From positions 62,001-126,000 of the forward strand of contig NZ_AP024655.1 of assembly GCF_019977355.1 (NCBI RefSeq): a stretch of DNA of 64,000 nt, read 5' to 3'. The position numbers and the translations under genes are program-made. The first letter of the stretch is position 1, and each line of letters begins with the position of its first letter. Shown piece after piece: positions 52,098-60,240 of the stretch. Source of the stretch: Arthrobacter sp. NicSoilB8. Its GTDB lineage: Bacteria; Actinomycetota; Actinomycetes; Actinomycetales; Micrococcaceae. A model generated the notes under the pieces. It had not been told where the DNA came from, searched no databases, and saw only the letters and a program-made list of their open reading frames with translations.

Positions 52098-53245
52098 TGA
52101 CCGAATCATCTGAATATGTCGTGGTCGGCGCAGGCCTGGCCGGCGCCGCCACGGCCTGGCAGCTGGCCTCACGCGGCCACGACGTCACGATCCTGGAACG
52201 CACCGTCCCGGCCAGCCACGACGGGAGCTCGCACGGCTCGGCCCGGATCTTCCGCTACGCCTACCCGGACGAGTTCTACACCCGGGCAGTCATCGAGTCC
52301 AAGGCCCTGTGGGACGACCTCGACCGGGCCAGCGGCCAGGCGCTGATCAGTCCCTTCGGCGCCGTGGACTACGGGCCCGATCGGCAGCCCGAGGTTCTCG
52401 CCCGGGTCCTCGCGGACGCCGGAGTGGAGCACGAACTCCTCAGCGCCGCCGACGCCAGGTCCCGCTGGCCCCAGTTCTCCTTCGACACCCCCGTCCTCTG
52501 GCACCCCGGTGCCGGAGTGATCGACGCCGAGAGTGCGGTCCACGCGATGGCCGGCCAGGCGGTGCGGCACGGCGCCCGGCTCCTGACAGGCTGGGACGTC
52601 ACCAGCGTGACAAAGACCAGCGGCGGTTACCGGCTGGCCTCTGCCGGGGGGAAGGAAATCACTGCCGGCAACGTGATCATCAGCGCCGGCGGCTGGCTGC
52701 CGCAGCTGCTGGGCCGGCTCCCGGTGCCGGCCGGGTTCCTGGCCGGCCTGCCGGAGATCACGGTCCGGCAGGAACAGGCCTACCATTTCCGCTACCGCGA
52801 GTTCTCCGGCAGTGTGGCCGCCTGGCCGACCTTCATCCACAAGAGCGCCGACATTCAGACCTACGGGCTTCCGGGCGGCCGGGACGCGGGCTTCGCCGGG
52901 CAAAAGGTGGCGGAGTACAACGGCGGAAAGTTCATTCCGTCAGCTGCCAGGCAGACCGGAATTGTGGACCCCGCCAACCGCGGCCGGGTGGTGGACTACG
53001 TGAAAAAGTACCTCCCCGGACTCGACCCCGAGCCGTACGCGGAAGCCACGTGCCTGTTCACGAACACCCCGAACGAGGATTTCCTCATCGACCGGGCAGA
53101 GGGAATCACGGTTCTCTCCCCGTGTTCGGGACACGGCGCCAAGTTCGCGCCGCTGATCGGACAGTGGGCGGCCGACCTCGCCACCGGCACCGGCGGCGTG
53201 CCCCCACGCTTCCGCCCGGCCACCGCCCGGATCGGCGCCACTTAG
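52097..53245 (+). CDS. Monomeric sarcosine oxidase-like FAD enzyme (MSOX/MTOX family)
   Basis: 382 aa, the MSOX length. Dinucleotide fold YVVVGAGLAGAATAWQLASR, SSHGSARIFRYAYPD (His/Arg residues of the flavin site), ATCLFTNTPNEDFLID with the cysteine at the position of the covalent FAD link of MSOX, and SPCSGHGAKFAPLIGQ. The family oxidises N-methyl amino acids to the amino acid, formaldehyde and H2O2. Coupled to GlxBCD, N-methylglutamate is the attractive substrate; sarcosine remains the default alternative. No signal peptide. Confidence 0.87.
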   Translation: MTESSEYVVVGAGLAGAATAWQLASRGHDVTILERTVPASHDGSSHGSARIFRYAYPDEFYTRAVIESKALWDDLDRASGQALISPFGAVDYGPDRQPEVLARVLADAGVEHELLSAADARSRWPQFSFDTPVLWHPGAGVIDAESAVHAMAGQAVRHGARLLTGWDVTSVTKTSGGYRLASAGGKEITAGNVIISAGGWLPQLLGRLPVPAGFLAGLPEITVRQEQAYHFRYREFSGSVAAWPTFIHKSADIQTYGLPGGRDAGFAGQKVAEYNGGKFIPSAARQTGIVDPANRGRVVDYVKKYLPGLDPEPYAEATCLFTNTPNEDFLIDRAEGITVLSPCSGHGAKFAPLIGQWAADLATGTGGVPPRFRPATARIGAT

Positions 53246-53337
53246 CCGGTCAGCGCCAAATAACCGGTCAGCGCCCGCTGAACCGCTTCGCTCCGCCTAC
53301 CCGTGAAAATCCCTCGAGCAACAGAACGGACCATCCC

Positions 53338-54594
53338 GTGACCACTTCGGCGACACCAACGGCAACCGCCACCGTATCCGGCCTCCTGCGGGACATCTCC
53401 GGCATCGGCCGGGACAAAACGCGCGGCGGCTACTCGCGGCCGGTCTTCTCAACGGCGGAAACCGATCTCCGTCACTGGTTCGCCGAGCAGGCTGCCCGGC
53501 GCGGGCTGGACGTCGGCACCGACCGGAACGGCATTCTTTGGGCGTGGTGGGACACGGCAACCGGCGCCCGCCGGGACGCGGTCGTGACGGGCAGCCATCT
53601 GGATTCCGTTCCGGGCGGGGGCGAGTTCGACGGGCCTCTGGGCGTAGCGTCGGCACTGATCGCCGTCGATATCCTCAAGAGCCGGGGCCTGCGCCCGCGC
53701 AGGCCGTTGGCCATCGCGGTGTTCCCGGAAGAGGAAGGCTCCCGCTTCGGTGTCGCGTGCCTGGGTTCGCGGCTGCTGACGGGAGCCATCGACGCCGACA
53801 AAGCCCGCAACCTGAAGGACCCGGACGGGAACACCTACGCCGACGTCGCCGCCGCCGGCGGACAGGACCCGCGGTTCATCGGAGCCGACCGCAAGACCCT
53901 GCAGCAGCTGGGCGTATTTGTCGAACTCCATGTCGAACAGGGAAGGGGGCTGGTGGATCTTCACCAGCCGGTTGCGATCGGGTCCTCCATCCTGGGGCAC
54001 GGGCGGTGGAAACTCTCCGTGAACGGTCAAGGCAACCATGCCGGAACCACCCTGATGGGGGACCGTAAGGATCCCATGATCGCCGCCGCGAAGATCATGA
54101 TCGGCATTCGGGACACAGCCAAGAACTATCGTGACGCCCGGGCCACGGTGGGCCGGCTCCAGCCGGTGCCGGGAGGCACCAACGTGATCGCCTCCCGGGT
54201 GGACCTGTGGATCGATCTGCGGCACCCGCGGGACGAGATCACCGCCGCCCTGGCGGAGTCCATCCACCTCAACGCCCAGGTGATCGCCGCCGAAGAAGGG
54301 TGCACAGTCAGCTTCGGCACGGAATCGCTGAGCCCCACCGTTCACTTCGACACCGGGCTGCGCAACCAGCTGCAGACGCTGCTACCCGGCGCACCGGTGC
54401 TGGACACCGGTGCCGGTCACGACGCCGGTGTTCTCACCGGACATATCCCCACCGCCATGCTGTTCGTGCGGAACCCCACCGGCATATCCCACTCGCCGGA
54501 CGAGCTCGTCGAGGACGACGACGCCGAGAAAGGCGCCGCTGCGTTGGCCGATGCCTTGGCGGGCCTGCTGGGCACAGCGCAGGTGATCGGATAG
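53338..54594 (+). CDS. M20-family amidase/hydantoinase (N-carbamoyl-amino-acid hydrolase or allantoate amidohydrolase type)
   Basis: 418 aa. Dimetal peptidase-like fold with VVTGSHLDSVPGGGEFDGPL (His/Asp ligands), FPEEEGSRFGVACLGSR (Glu-Glu), ELHVEQGRGL (His) and the C-terminal GAGHDAGVL (His), plus a lid domain carrying GNHAGTTLMGDRKDP. Family members cleave N-carbamoyl-L-amino acids, ureidoglycine/allantoate or formyl/acetyl amides. GTG 53338 is the likely start. With an MSOX-like enzyme upstream, N-carbamoylsarcosine (creatinine route) is one alternative substrate; another is an N-substituted glutamate. Confidence 0.85.
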   Translation: MTTSATPTATATVSGLLRDISGIGRDKTRGGYSRPVFSTAETDLRHWFAEQAARRGLDVGTDRNGILWAWWDTATGARRDAVVTGSHLDSVPGGGEFDGPLGVASALIAVDILKSRGLRPRRPLAIAVFPEEEGSRFGVACLGSRLLTGAIDADKARNLKDPDGNTYADVAAAGGQDPRFIGADRKTLQQLGVFVELHVEQGRGLVDLHQPVAIGSSILGHGRWKLSVNGQGNHAGTTLMGDRKDPMIAAAKIMIGIRDTAKNYRDARATVGRLQPVPGGTNVIASRVDLWIDLRHPRDEITAALAESIHLNAQVIAAEEGCTVSFGTESLSPTVHFDTGLRNQLQTLLPGAPVLDTGAGHDAGVLTGHIPTAMLFVRNPTGISHSPDELVEDDDAEKGAAALADALAGLLGTAQVIG

Positions 54595-54622
54595 GGCCCT
54601 GGCCCCCGCCTATGATGGCTCC

Positions 54623-55276
54623 ATGACCAACAACGCCAACCCCTTCACCGCCCAGCCCTCAGAAACCGGGGCCGGGGAAACAGGGGCCGGGCCGGCGTCG
54701 GGCACGGAAGAAGGGCCGGGCAAGCTCGAACGCATCATCGCCGGGCAGGTCCGCCGCTACCGGACCGCGAACGGTCTGTCCTCTGCGGAGCTGGCCGCAC
54801 GGACCGGCTTGTCCAAGGCGATGATCTCGAAGATTGAAACAGCCAGCACCTCCTGCTCGCTGACTACCTTGCAGCGGCTGGCAGACGGACTGAAAATCCC
54901 GGTCACGGCGCTGTTCCGCGGGGCGGACACCGACCGGGACGCCACGTTCACTAAGAACGGCCAGGGCAGCCTGACCATACGCAGCGGGACCCAGCACGGC
55001 CACGAGTACCGGGTGCTTGGCACGCTGAAGGGCCGGACCGATGCCATCGAGCCAACGCTCGTCACTCTGACGAACGCCTCGGACGTGTTTCCTTTGTTCC
55101 AGCACCCGGGCACGGAATTCATCTACATGCTCACCGGCAAGATGGTCTATGGCCACGGCGCCTACGAATACGCCATGGAGGCCGGTGACTCGCTCCTGCT
55201 TGACGGCGAAGGACCCCACGGTCCGCTCGAGCTGCTGGATCTGCCCATCCAGTTCCTGGCCATATCGGCACGATAG
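54623..55276 (+). CDS. XRE-family regulator with C-terminal cupin domain
   Basis: 217 aa. A disordered N-terminus (about 35 residues) is followed by an XRE HTH (RRYRTANGLSSAELAARTGL, SKAMISKIETASTSCSLTTL) and a cupin sensor (FPLFQHPGTEFIYMLTGKMV, YEYAMEAGDSLLLDGEGPHG). This architecture regulates amine and nitrogen catabolic operons (PuuR-like) by binding a small ligand in the cupin. It lies 28 bases after the M20 gene on the same strand, so it is probably the operon's own regulator. Confidence 0.9.
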   Translation: MTNNANPFTAQPSETGAGETGAGPASGTEEGPGKLERIIAGQVRRYRTANGLSSAELAARTGLSKAMISKIETASTSCSLTTLQRLADGLKIPVTALFRGADTDRDATFTKNGQGSLTIRSGTQHGHEYRVLGTLKGRTDAIEPTLVTLTNASDVFPLFQHPGTEFIYMLTGKMVYGHGAYEYAMEAGDSLLLDGEGPHGPLELLDLPIQFLAISAR

Positions 55277-55367
55277 AGCCGCCGGGTTACCTTCTTGGAG
55301 CATCTCCGCTCGCACAGTTCCTCAGGAAGCAGGAGGTTCGCTCTGGCCGCGCCCAGGGCATAGCGCA

Positions 55368-55418
55368 CTGCAGGCTGGAACCGTCCCAGTCATCCAGGAA
55401 CCGGCGTCCAGCCTGCAG
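55368..55418. repeat. Perfect 12-bp inverted repeat between two convergent operons
   Basis: CTGCAGGCTGGA (55368-55379) and TCCAGCCTGCAG (55407-55418), 27-nt spacer, between the XRE-cupin and LLM genes. It could act as a bidirectional terminator or be a junction scar. Confidence 0.55.
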
Positions 55419-55457
55419 CGCAGGGAGCCATCGTCGTGGCTCAGTCACCAGTTGAGG

Positions 55458-56525
55458 TCAGCGTGCCGCTGTGGCGGTCTGCTCCTGGAAGGCCGGCACG
55501 ACGTGCTCGATGAAAAGTTCGAGCGAACGCTTTTTCTCTTCATGGGTCAGGCTGTTGTCGGCCCAGATGCTGAATTCGGTGACGCCGAGTGCCTCGTAGT
55601 GGCGGAGCCGCTCGATCACTTCGTCAGGCGTCCCGATCATTGCCGTGTGGTGGAGGGCCTCAGGTGTGAACTCCGGGCGGTCGGCGAACTTCTCCGCAGG
55701 GCTGGGCTCGAGGAAGCCGTTCTTCGGAGTGGTCTTGTTTCCGAACCAGGCATCGAACGTCCGGTAGAACTTCTGGATGCCCTCGGCCGGACGTCGCCAT
55801 CCGTCGGGCTCGTCTGCGGCGTGGACGTGCGTGTGGCGGAGCACCATCAGGTCCGGGCGGGGGACACCGGGGTTGTTCTCCACAGCGGTGTCGAACTTGT
55901 GCGCAAGGTCTTCGACTTCCTCGTCGCCCTTCATCAGCGGCGTCACCATCACATTGCAGCCGTTGGCAACGGCGAACTCGTGCGAGGAGATGTCGCGGGC
56001 GGCGATCCACATGGGCGGGGTCGGCTTCTGCAGAGGCTTGGGCACGCTGGTCGAGGTCGGGAACTGCCAGACCTCGCCGTCGTGGGCATAGTCGCCTTCC
56101 CAGAGCGCGCGCACGGCCGGGACGAGCTCGCGCAGGTGTTTGCCGCCATCAACTGCAGACATGCCGCCCATGAGGCGGTCGAACTCGAACTGGTAAGCAC
56201 CACGTGCCAGTCCCACCTCCATGCGGCCGTTGCTGATGACGTCCAGGAGCGCCGTCTCCCCGGCTACGCGCAGCGGGTTCCAGAAGGGCGCGATGATCGT
56301 TCCGGCACCCAGACGGATGCGCGACGTGCGCGCGGCCAAGTATGCAAGCTGGGGCATGGGGCTGGGAGAGATGGTGTACTCCATCGAGTGGTGCTCACCA
56401 ATCCAGACGGTACTGAACCCTCCGGCCTCCGCGATCAGGGCGAGCTCCGTCAGGTTCTCGAAGCATTCGCGGTGTGAGACGGTCTCGTCCCAGCGCTCCA
56501 TATGAGCGAAGAGGGAAAAGCGCAT
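55458..56525 (-). CDS. LLM-class flavin-dependent monooxygenase (luciferase-like)
   Basis: 355 aa TIM-barrel enzyme. Luciferase-family marks: MRFSLFAHMERW, FSTVWIGEHHSMEYTISPSP, TSRIRLGAGTIIAPFWNPLR, LLDVISNGRMEVGLARGAY and KPTPPMWIAARD. It uses reduced FMN from a separate reductase and O2; relatives open rings (RutA on uracil, pyridine monooxygenases) or oxidise sulfonates and amines. The facing operon encodes a flavin reductase, completing a two-component system. It is the last gene of the catabolic operon. Confidence 0.9.
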   Translation of the reverse strand: MRFSLFAHMERWDETVSHRECFENLTELALIAEAGGFSTVWIGEHHSMEYTISPSPMPQLAYLAARTSRIRLGAGTIIAPFWNPLRVAGETALLDVISNGRMEVGLARGAYQFEFDRLMGGMSAVDGGKHLRELVPAVRALWEGDYAHDGEVWQFPTSTSVPKPLQKPTPPMWIAARDISSHEFAVANGCNVMVTPLMKGDEEVEDLAHKFDTAVENNPGVPRPDLMVLRHTHVHAADEPDGWRRPAEGIQKFYRTFDAWFGNKTTPKNGFLEPSPAEKFADRPEFTPEALHHTAMIGTPDEVIERLRHYEALGVTEFSIWADNSLTHEEKKRSLELFIEHVVPAFQEQTATAAR

Positions 56526-56782
56526 TAGTGACTCCTTCGTTCGGCGGCGGTGTTTGCCGACGCCTCGTTGATGGGTGCTGCTTCCAAGGCTGCTGTGTTG
56601 CGTTCGGCGATGGTTTGGTTGCCGCGGGACCAGTGTTCATGTTCGATTTCACGGATAATTACGGTGGTGTTTTCGGGTGCCGCGCCCACTGAGCGTTCGG
56701 CGGCCAGGTGAAGCTCGCTGATGAGCGAGCGGAGCTGCTCCGGGGTCCGGCCCCGGGCGATGGAGACTTCGATAAGGGGCAA
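56525..56782 (-). CDS. 4-oxalocrotonate tautomerase-family protein
   Basis: 85 aa. N-terminal MPLIEVSIARGRTPEQLRSL gives Pro1 as catalytic base after Met removal; ENTTVIIREIEHEHWSRGN is the second strand region with the Arg and Trp that line the pocket. The C-terminal 25 residues exceed the usual 4-OT length. The family moves double bonds in unsaturated keto acids from ring cleavage, so it supports a ring-opening pathway. The stop overlaps the LLM start (TAATG). Confidence 0.87.
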   Translation of the reverse strand: MPLIEVSIARGRTPEQLRSLISELHLAAERSVGAAPENTTVIIREIEHEHWSRGNQTIAERNTAALEAAPINEASANTAAERRSH

Positions 56783-56787
56783 TGTGT

Positions 56788-58275
56788 TCAGCTCCTCATC
56801 ACGAAGGGGTCGGCAAGGGGCGACTCGTCCGTGTTGATCCAGACACTCTTGACCCTGGTGTATTCACGGATGCTCTCGATGCCGTGTTCGACTCCGACGC
56901 CGCTGGTTTTGAAGCCTTCCCGGGGTGATTGGGGCGACATGGTGCGGTAGGTGTTGACCCAGACGGTGCCGGCCTCCAGACGGCTGGCCATGCGGTGGGC
57001 CCGGGAGAGGTTGGTGGTCCAGATTCCGGCGGCCAGACCGTAGGTGGTGTCGTTCGCCAGGCGGAGCACCTCCTCCTCCGTTTCAAACGGCATGACCGCG
57101 GCGACAGGCCCGAAAATCTCCTCCCTGACCACGCGCATTGAATTGTCCACATCGGTCAGGACGGTGGGCTCGAAGAAGTAGCCATCGAGGCCGGTGTTTG
57201 GACGCCCGCCGCCGGTCAGGACGGTCGCACCTTCGGAGACGCCGAGATCGACGTAGCTGGCGACCTTGTCCCGCTGGTCCTGGAAGGCCAGCGGTCCGAG
57301 TTCGGTGGCGTCAAGGAGCGGGTCTCCGATGACGATGCTCCTGGCGCGGGTGGCGACCCGTTCGAGCAGTTCGTCGTACACGGATTTGTGCGCGAACACG
57401 CGGCTGCCTGCGATGCAGGTCTGGCCGGCCGCGGCGAAGATGCCGGCCACCACACCCATGGATGCATTGGCTATGTCGGCGTCGGCGAAGACGATGTTCG
57501 GGGATTTTCCGCCCAGTTCCAGCGTTGAGCCGATGAAGCGGGATGCGGTTGAGGAGGCAATGCGGGCGCCGGTGGCGGTGCTGCCGGTAAAGGAGATTTT
57601 GGCCAAGCGGCGGTCATCGACGAGTGCGGCCCCAGCTTCTGCGCCGAAGCCGGTGACGACATTGATGACACCGGGCGGGAATCCGGCCTCGGCGGCCAGA
57701 GCGGCCAAGCGCAGAACGGTGGCAGAGGTGTATTCGGACGGTTTGATCACAATGGTGTTGCCCGTCGCGAGGGCGGGGGCCAGCTTGCTGGTGGTCAGCG
57801 TCAGCGGCGAGTTCCATGGCGTGATGGCTCCCACGACCCCGAGGGGTTCCCGGAGTGTGTAGTTCAGCATGGCCCGGCTGGACCCCGGGATGGTGTCGCC
57901 CTGGATCTTGTCGGCAAGCCCGGCGTAGTAGTAGTAATACTCAGGCATCGCCGTCAGCTGGGCGCGCATTTCCCGAAGAAGCTTGCCGTTGTCTTCGGAT
58001 TCCATGCGGGCGAGTTCGTCCGCGTGCTCGCCCACGAGATCGCCCAGGCGCCGGAGAAGGTGCCCGCGCTTTGTCTGGCTGAGGTCCCGCCATGCGGGGT
58101 TTTCGAAGGCGGCCGCCGCGGATGACACTGCCCGCTCGACGTCGGCTTCGTTACCGCGTGCGGCCCGGTAGAGAACGTCCAGGGTGGCCGGGTTGGTGCT
58201 TTCGAAGTACTCCCCGGATGACGGGGGAACCCAGTCCCCGTTGATGAAGTGCTCGTAGCGGCGATCAGTCGACAT
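56788..58275 (-). CDS. Aldehyde dehydrogenase (NAD(P)-dependent)
   Basis: 495 aa. Standard ALDH motifs: FINGDWVPPSSGEYFESTNP, VVGAITPWNSPLTLTTSKLA, KISFTGSTATGARI, LELGGKSPNIVF (catalytic Glu), AAGQTCIAGSRVF (catalytic Cys) and EIFGPVAAVMPFETEEE. Its start overlaps the upstream hydrolase gene by 11 bases; five bases separate it from the tautomerase gene. It likely oxidises an aldehyde arising from ring cleavage; the substrate is unknown. Confidence 0.93.
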   Translation of the reverse strand: MSTDRRYEHFINGDWVPPSSGEYFESTNPATLDVLYRAARGNEADVERAVSSAAAAFENPAWRDLSQTKRGHLLRRLGDLVGEHADELARMESEDNGKLLREMRAQLTAMPEYYYYYAGLADKIQGDTIPGSSRAMLNYTLREPLGVVGAITPWNSPLTLTTSKLAPALATGNTIVIKPSEYTSATVLRLAALAAEAGFPPGVINVVTGFGAEAGAALVDDRRLAKISFTGSTATGARIASSTASRFIGSTLELGGKSPNIVFADADIANASMGVVAGIFAAAGQTCIAGSRVFAHKSVYDELLERVATRARSIVIGDPLLDATELGPLAFQDQRDKVASYVDLGVSEGATVLTGGGRPNTGLDGYFFEPTVLTDVDNSMRVVREEIFGPVAAVMPFETEEEVLRLANDTTYGLAAGIWTTNLSRAHRMASRLEAGTVWVNTYRTMSPQSPREGFKTSGVGVEHGIESIREYTRVKSVWINTDESPLADPFVMRS

Positions 58276-59014
58276 GTGAATGCTCCTTGAAGAAAGCAGT
58301 GAGGGTGTTGGCGAGCTCTTGGGGACGCTCCACCGGCATCATGTGGCGGGCCCCGCTGATGACGGAGTACGTGCAGCCGGGGACGGCCGCGGCCAGCCGG
58401 GCACTCATTTCCGGGGTCGACCCCGGGTCCAGTTCACCGGTCACGGCATGGGAGGGGACGGTGATCCGGGGGAGTTCCGGTGCTATTTCCGCATCTGCGG
58501 TTGCGAAGACGCGATAGCAGGCCAGGAAGGATCGGGGATCGTTACGAAGCAGGACTTCCCTCGTCGACTCGACCAGTTCCGCCGGAACGGGGGAGCCTTC
58601 CGGGTACCACCTGAGGATGGAGGCCTCCACCGTCGCGGGAAAGTCCGATTGCGCTGAGGCGAGGCGCATCATCACCGCAGCGTGCTCCTGCTCCGTACGG
58701 TCGCACACCGATGCGACGGAGACCAGGGAGGCAACCAGGTCGGGCCGGAACCGGGCCAGATGCTGCGCGACGAGGGCACCGAGTGAGAACCCCACCACGT
58801 GGGTGCCCGGCTCGAGGCGCTCCGCGACGTCCGCCGCGAGCCCGGCCAGGGTCACGTCTTCGGGCGCAGCCTCCCGGGTCCCGTGCCCAAGGAGTTCGAG
58901 GACCTGAATGTCGTATTCCGGTTCGAGGAATTCGCGCAGGGGCCCCCACATCGACCCGTCGAGGCCGACGCCGTGGATCAGTGCTATGCGGGCGCGGCTC
59001 ACGACGACGGTCAC
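58265..59014 (-). CDS. Alpha/beta hydrolase
   Basis: 249 aa. Oxyanion-hole strand IALIHGVGLDGSMWGPL, nucleophile elbow HVVGFSLGALVAQ (Ser), acid in AVTGELDPGSTPEM (Asp), and catalytic His in ISGARHMMPVERPQEL. Resembles RutD/3-oxoadipate enol-lactonase-like hydrolases that cleave amides, carbamates, enol-lactones or C-C bonds in catabolic operons. GTG 59014 follows directly after the upstream stop. Acts between the DUF1185 proteins and the ALDH by gene order. Confidence 0.9.
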   Translation of the reverse strand: MTVVVSRARIALIHGVGLDGSMWGPLREFLEPEYDIQVLELLGHGTREAAPEDVTLAGLAADVAERLEPGTHVVGFSLGALVAQHLARFRPDLVASLVSVASVCDRTEQEHAAVMMRLASAQSDFPATVEASILRWYPEGSPVPAELVESTREVLLRNDPRSFLACYRVFATADAEIAPELPRITVPSHAVTGELDPGSTPEMSARLAAAVPGCTYSVISGARHMMPVERPQELANTLTAFFKEHSHVD

Positions 59015-59569
59015 CTACTTCGTTTCGGTGGCGAACGCCGCGAGGCGCTGCTGCGGGCGACCCTGAGCCGCGGCGGCGAGGGCGATCACGATCTCGTCGG
59101 CGTGCGGTGCGTCATTGATCCGGACCTCGATGCTCTGGTGATGGGAGCGGATGGTCGCGTCGGTGATGTGCTTGAGCGGAATATCAAACACAACACCCGC
59201 CGGCCCGCGCTTTTCCACGGCCGGCAAAAGTGTGGTGGCATTCGCGGCGTCACGGAAATGGTTTCCGAAGGCAAGGGTGTGGATCAGGCCGGAACCATGC
59301 TCGATTTCACCGTTCAGGCCCACGATGGCAGCTTTGCCGTACGCTTCGGCGGGGGCGCCGAGGGCTTCGAGCACGCGGGGGGCGAGTAGCGCGCCGATGT
59401 CTGAGGCGTTGCCGTCGATTCCGGTGGAGAGATCCTCGACGAACCCCTTTCCGGCCCAGGGGTTTTTGATAATGGCCGCGACGACGGCGACGCGAGCGTT
59501 CGGCGTGACGTCCCGGCCGCCCTCGATGAGGATGTCTTCGGTCAGGGTAACGATTTTGCGGATGCTCAT
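59015..59569 (-). CDS. DUF1185 (amino-acid-synthesis family) protein, copy 2
   Basis: 184 aa. Shares with the next gene the pattern IRKIVxxxEDILxEGG, NPWAGKGFVEDLSTG, YGKAAIVGLNGEIEHGSGLI and HTLAFGNHFRDA. The invariant E-H in NGEIEHG and the His in LIHT could be catalytic. Structures of the family exist but I know of no established reaction. The ATG overlaps the copy-1 stop (ATGA). It is about 40% similar to copy 1 by eye, suggesting a heteromeric enzyme or two successive steps. Confidence 0.87.
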   Translation of the reverse strand: MSIRKIVTLTEDILIEGGRDVTPNARVAVVAAIIKNPWAGKGFVEDLSTGIDGNASDIGALLAPRVLEALGAPAEAYGKAAIVGLNGEIEHGSGLIHTLAFGNHFRDAANATTLLPAVEKRGPAGVVFDIPLKHITDATIRSHHQSIEVRINDAPHADEIVIALAAAAQGRPQQRLAAFATETK

Positions 59570-60174
59570 GAAATTAGTTCTCCTAGGGTGTCTGCTTTGA
59601 CGACGGGGTCGGTGAGTCGGTCCCCGATGCGCGAGTGCGGGCGGGGTCCGGTTGATGCGCCTACTACGACGACGATTTCTCCGGGCCGGGGTGCGTCGCT
59701 GATCCGCGCGGTGATGGTCTGGTAGTGCGTGCGGGTGGCGGCAGCGTTCTTGTGCCAGAGGGGCACGACGAGTGAGGCGCCGGCGTCGGCCCGGTCATCG
59801 GCGAAGCAGATGATCGATTCGCCGTCGAAATACTCCCGCACGAGGTTGCCGAAGAACGGTGTGTGGATGAGGGCCGCGCCGTGTTCAATCTCTCCGTCGG
59901 TGCCGACAATCGCCGCTTTACCGAAGGCCTGGATTGCGTCCACGCCCCCGAGTTCCTTCGTGAGCACCTCGGTGAGCCTGCGTGCCAGCACGGGGGCTAG
60001 CTGAACGACTTCCTCGTTCAGGTCATCGGTGGGCTTTCCGCCCAGCCAGGGGTTGGAGACCACGGCCGCTGCCGTGGCACGGACTGCGGGAACTGAGGGG
60101 GACAGGCCGTTCTCCAGCAGGATCTCCTCGCTGTAAAAGACGATCTTGCGGATGCCCGAGCCCTGGTCACCCAT
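59566..60174 (-). CDS. DUF1185 (amino-acid-synthesis family) protein, copy 1
   Basis: 202 aa. Pattern GIRKIVFYSEEILLENGLSP, NPWLGGKPTDDLNEE, FGKAAIVGTDGEIEHGAALI and HTPFFGNLVREYFDGESII, with a C-terminal extension not in copy 2. It is the first enzyme-like gene after the GntR gene, 66 bases downstream. The tight packing of both copies with a hydrolase, ALDH, tautomerase and LLM oxygenase suggests a catabolic role in this pathway rather than amino-acid biosynthesis, despite the family name. Confidence 0.87.
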   Translation of the reverse strand: MGDQGSGIRKIVFYSEEILLENGLSPSVPAVRATAAAVVSNPWLGGKPTDDLNEEVVQLAPVLARRLTEVLTKELGGVDAIQAFGKAAIVGTDGEIEHGAALIHTPFFGNLVREYFDGESIICFADDRADAGASLVVPLWHKNAAATRTHYQTITARISDAPRPGEIVVVVGASTGPRPHSRIGDRLTDPVVKADTLGELIS

Positions 60175-60240
60175 TAGTTGGCCCCTTAATTGGCCCCGCG
60201 TGAAAAATGGAGAAGCGCATGGCTTCCTTTCGTGGTTGGT

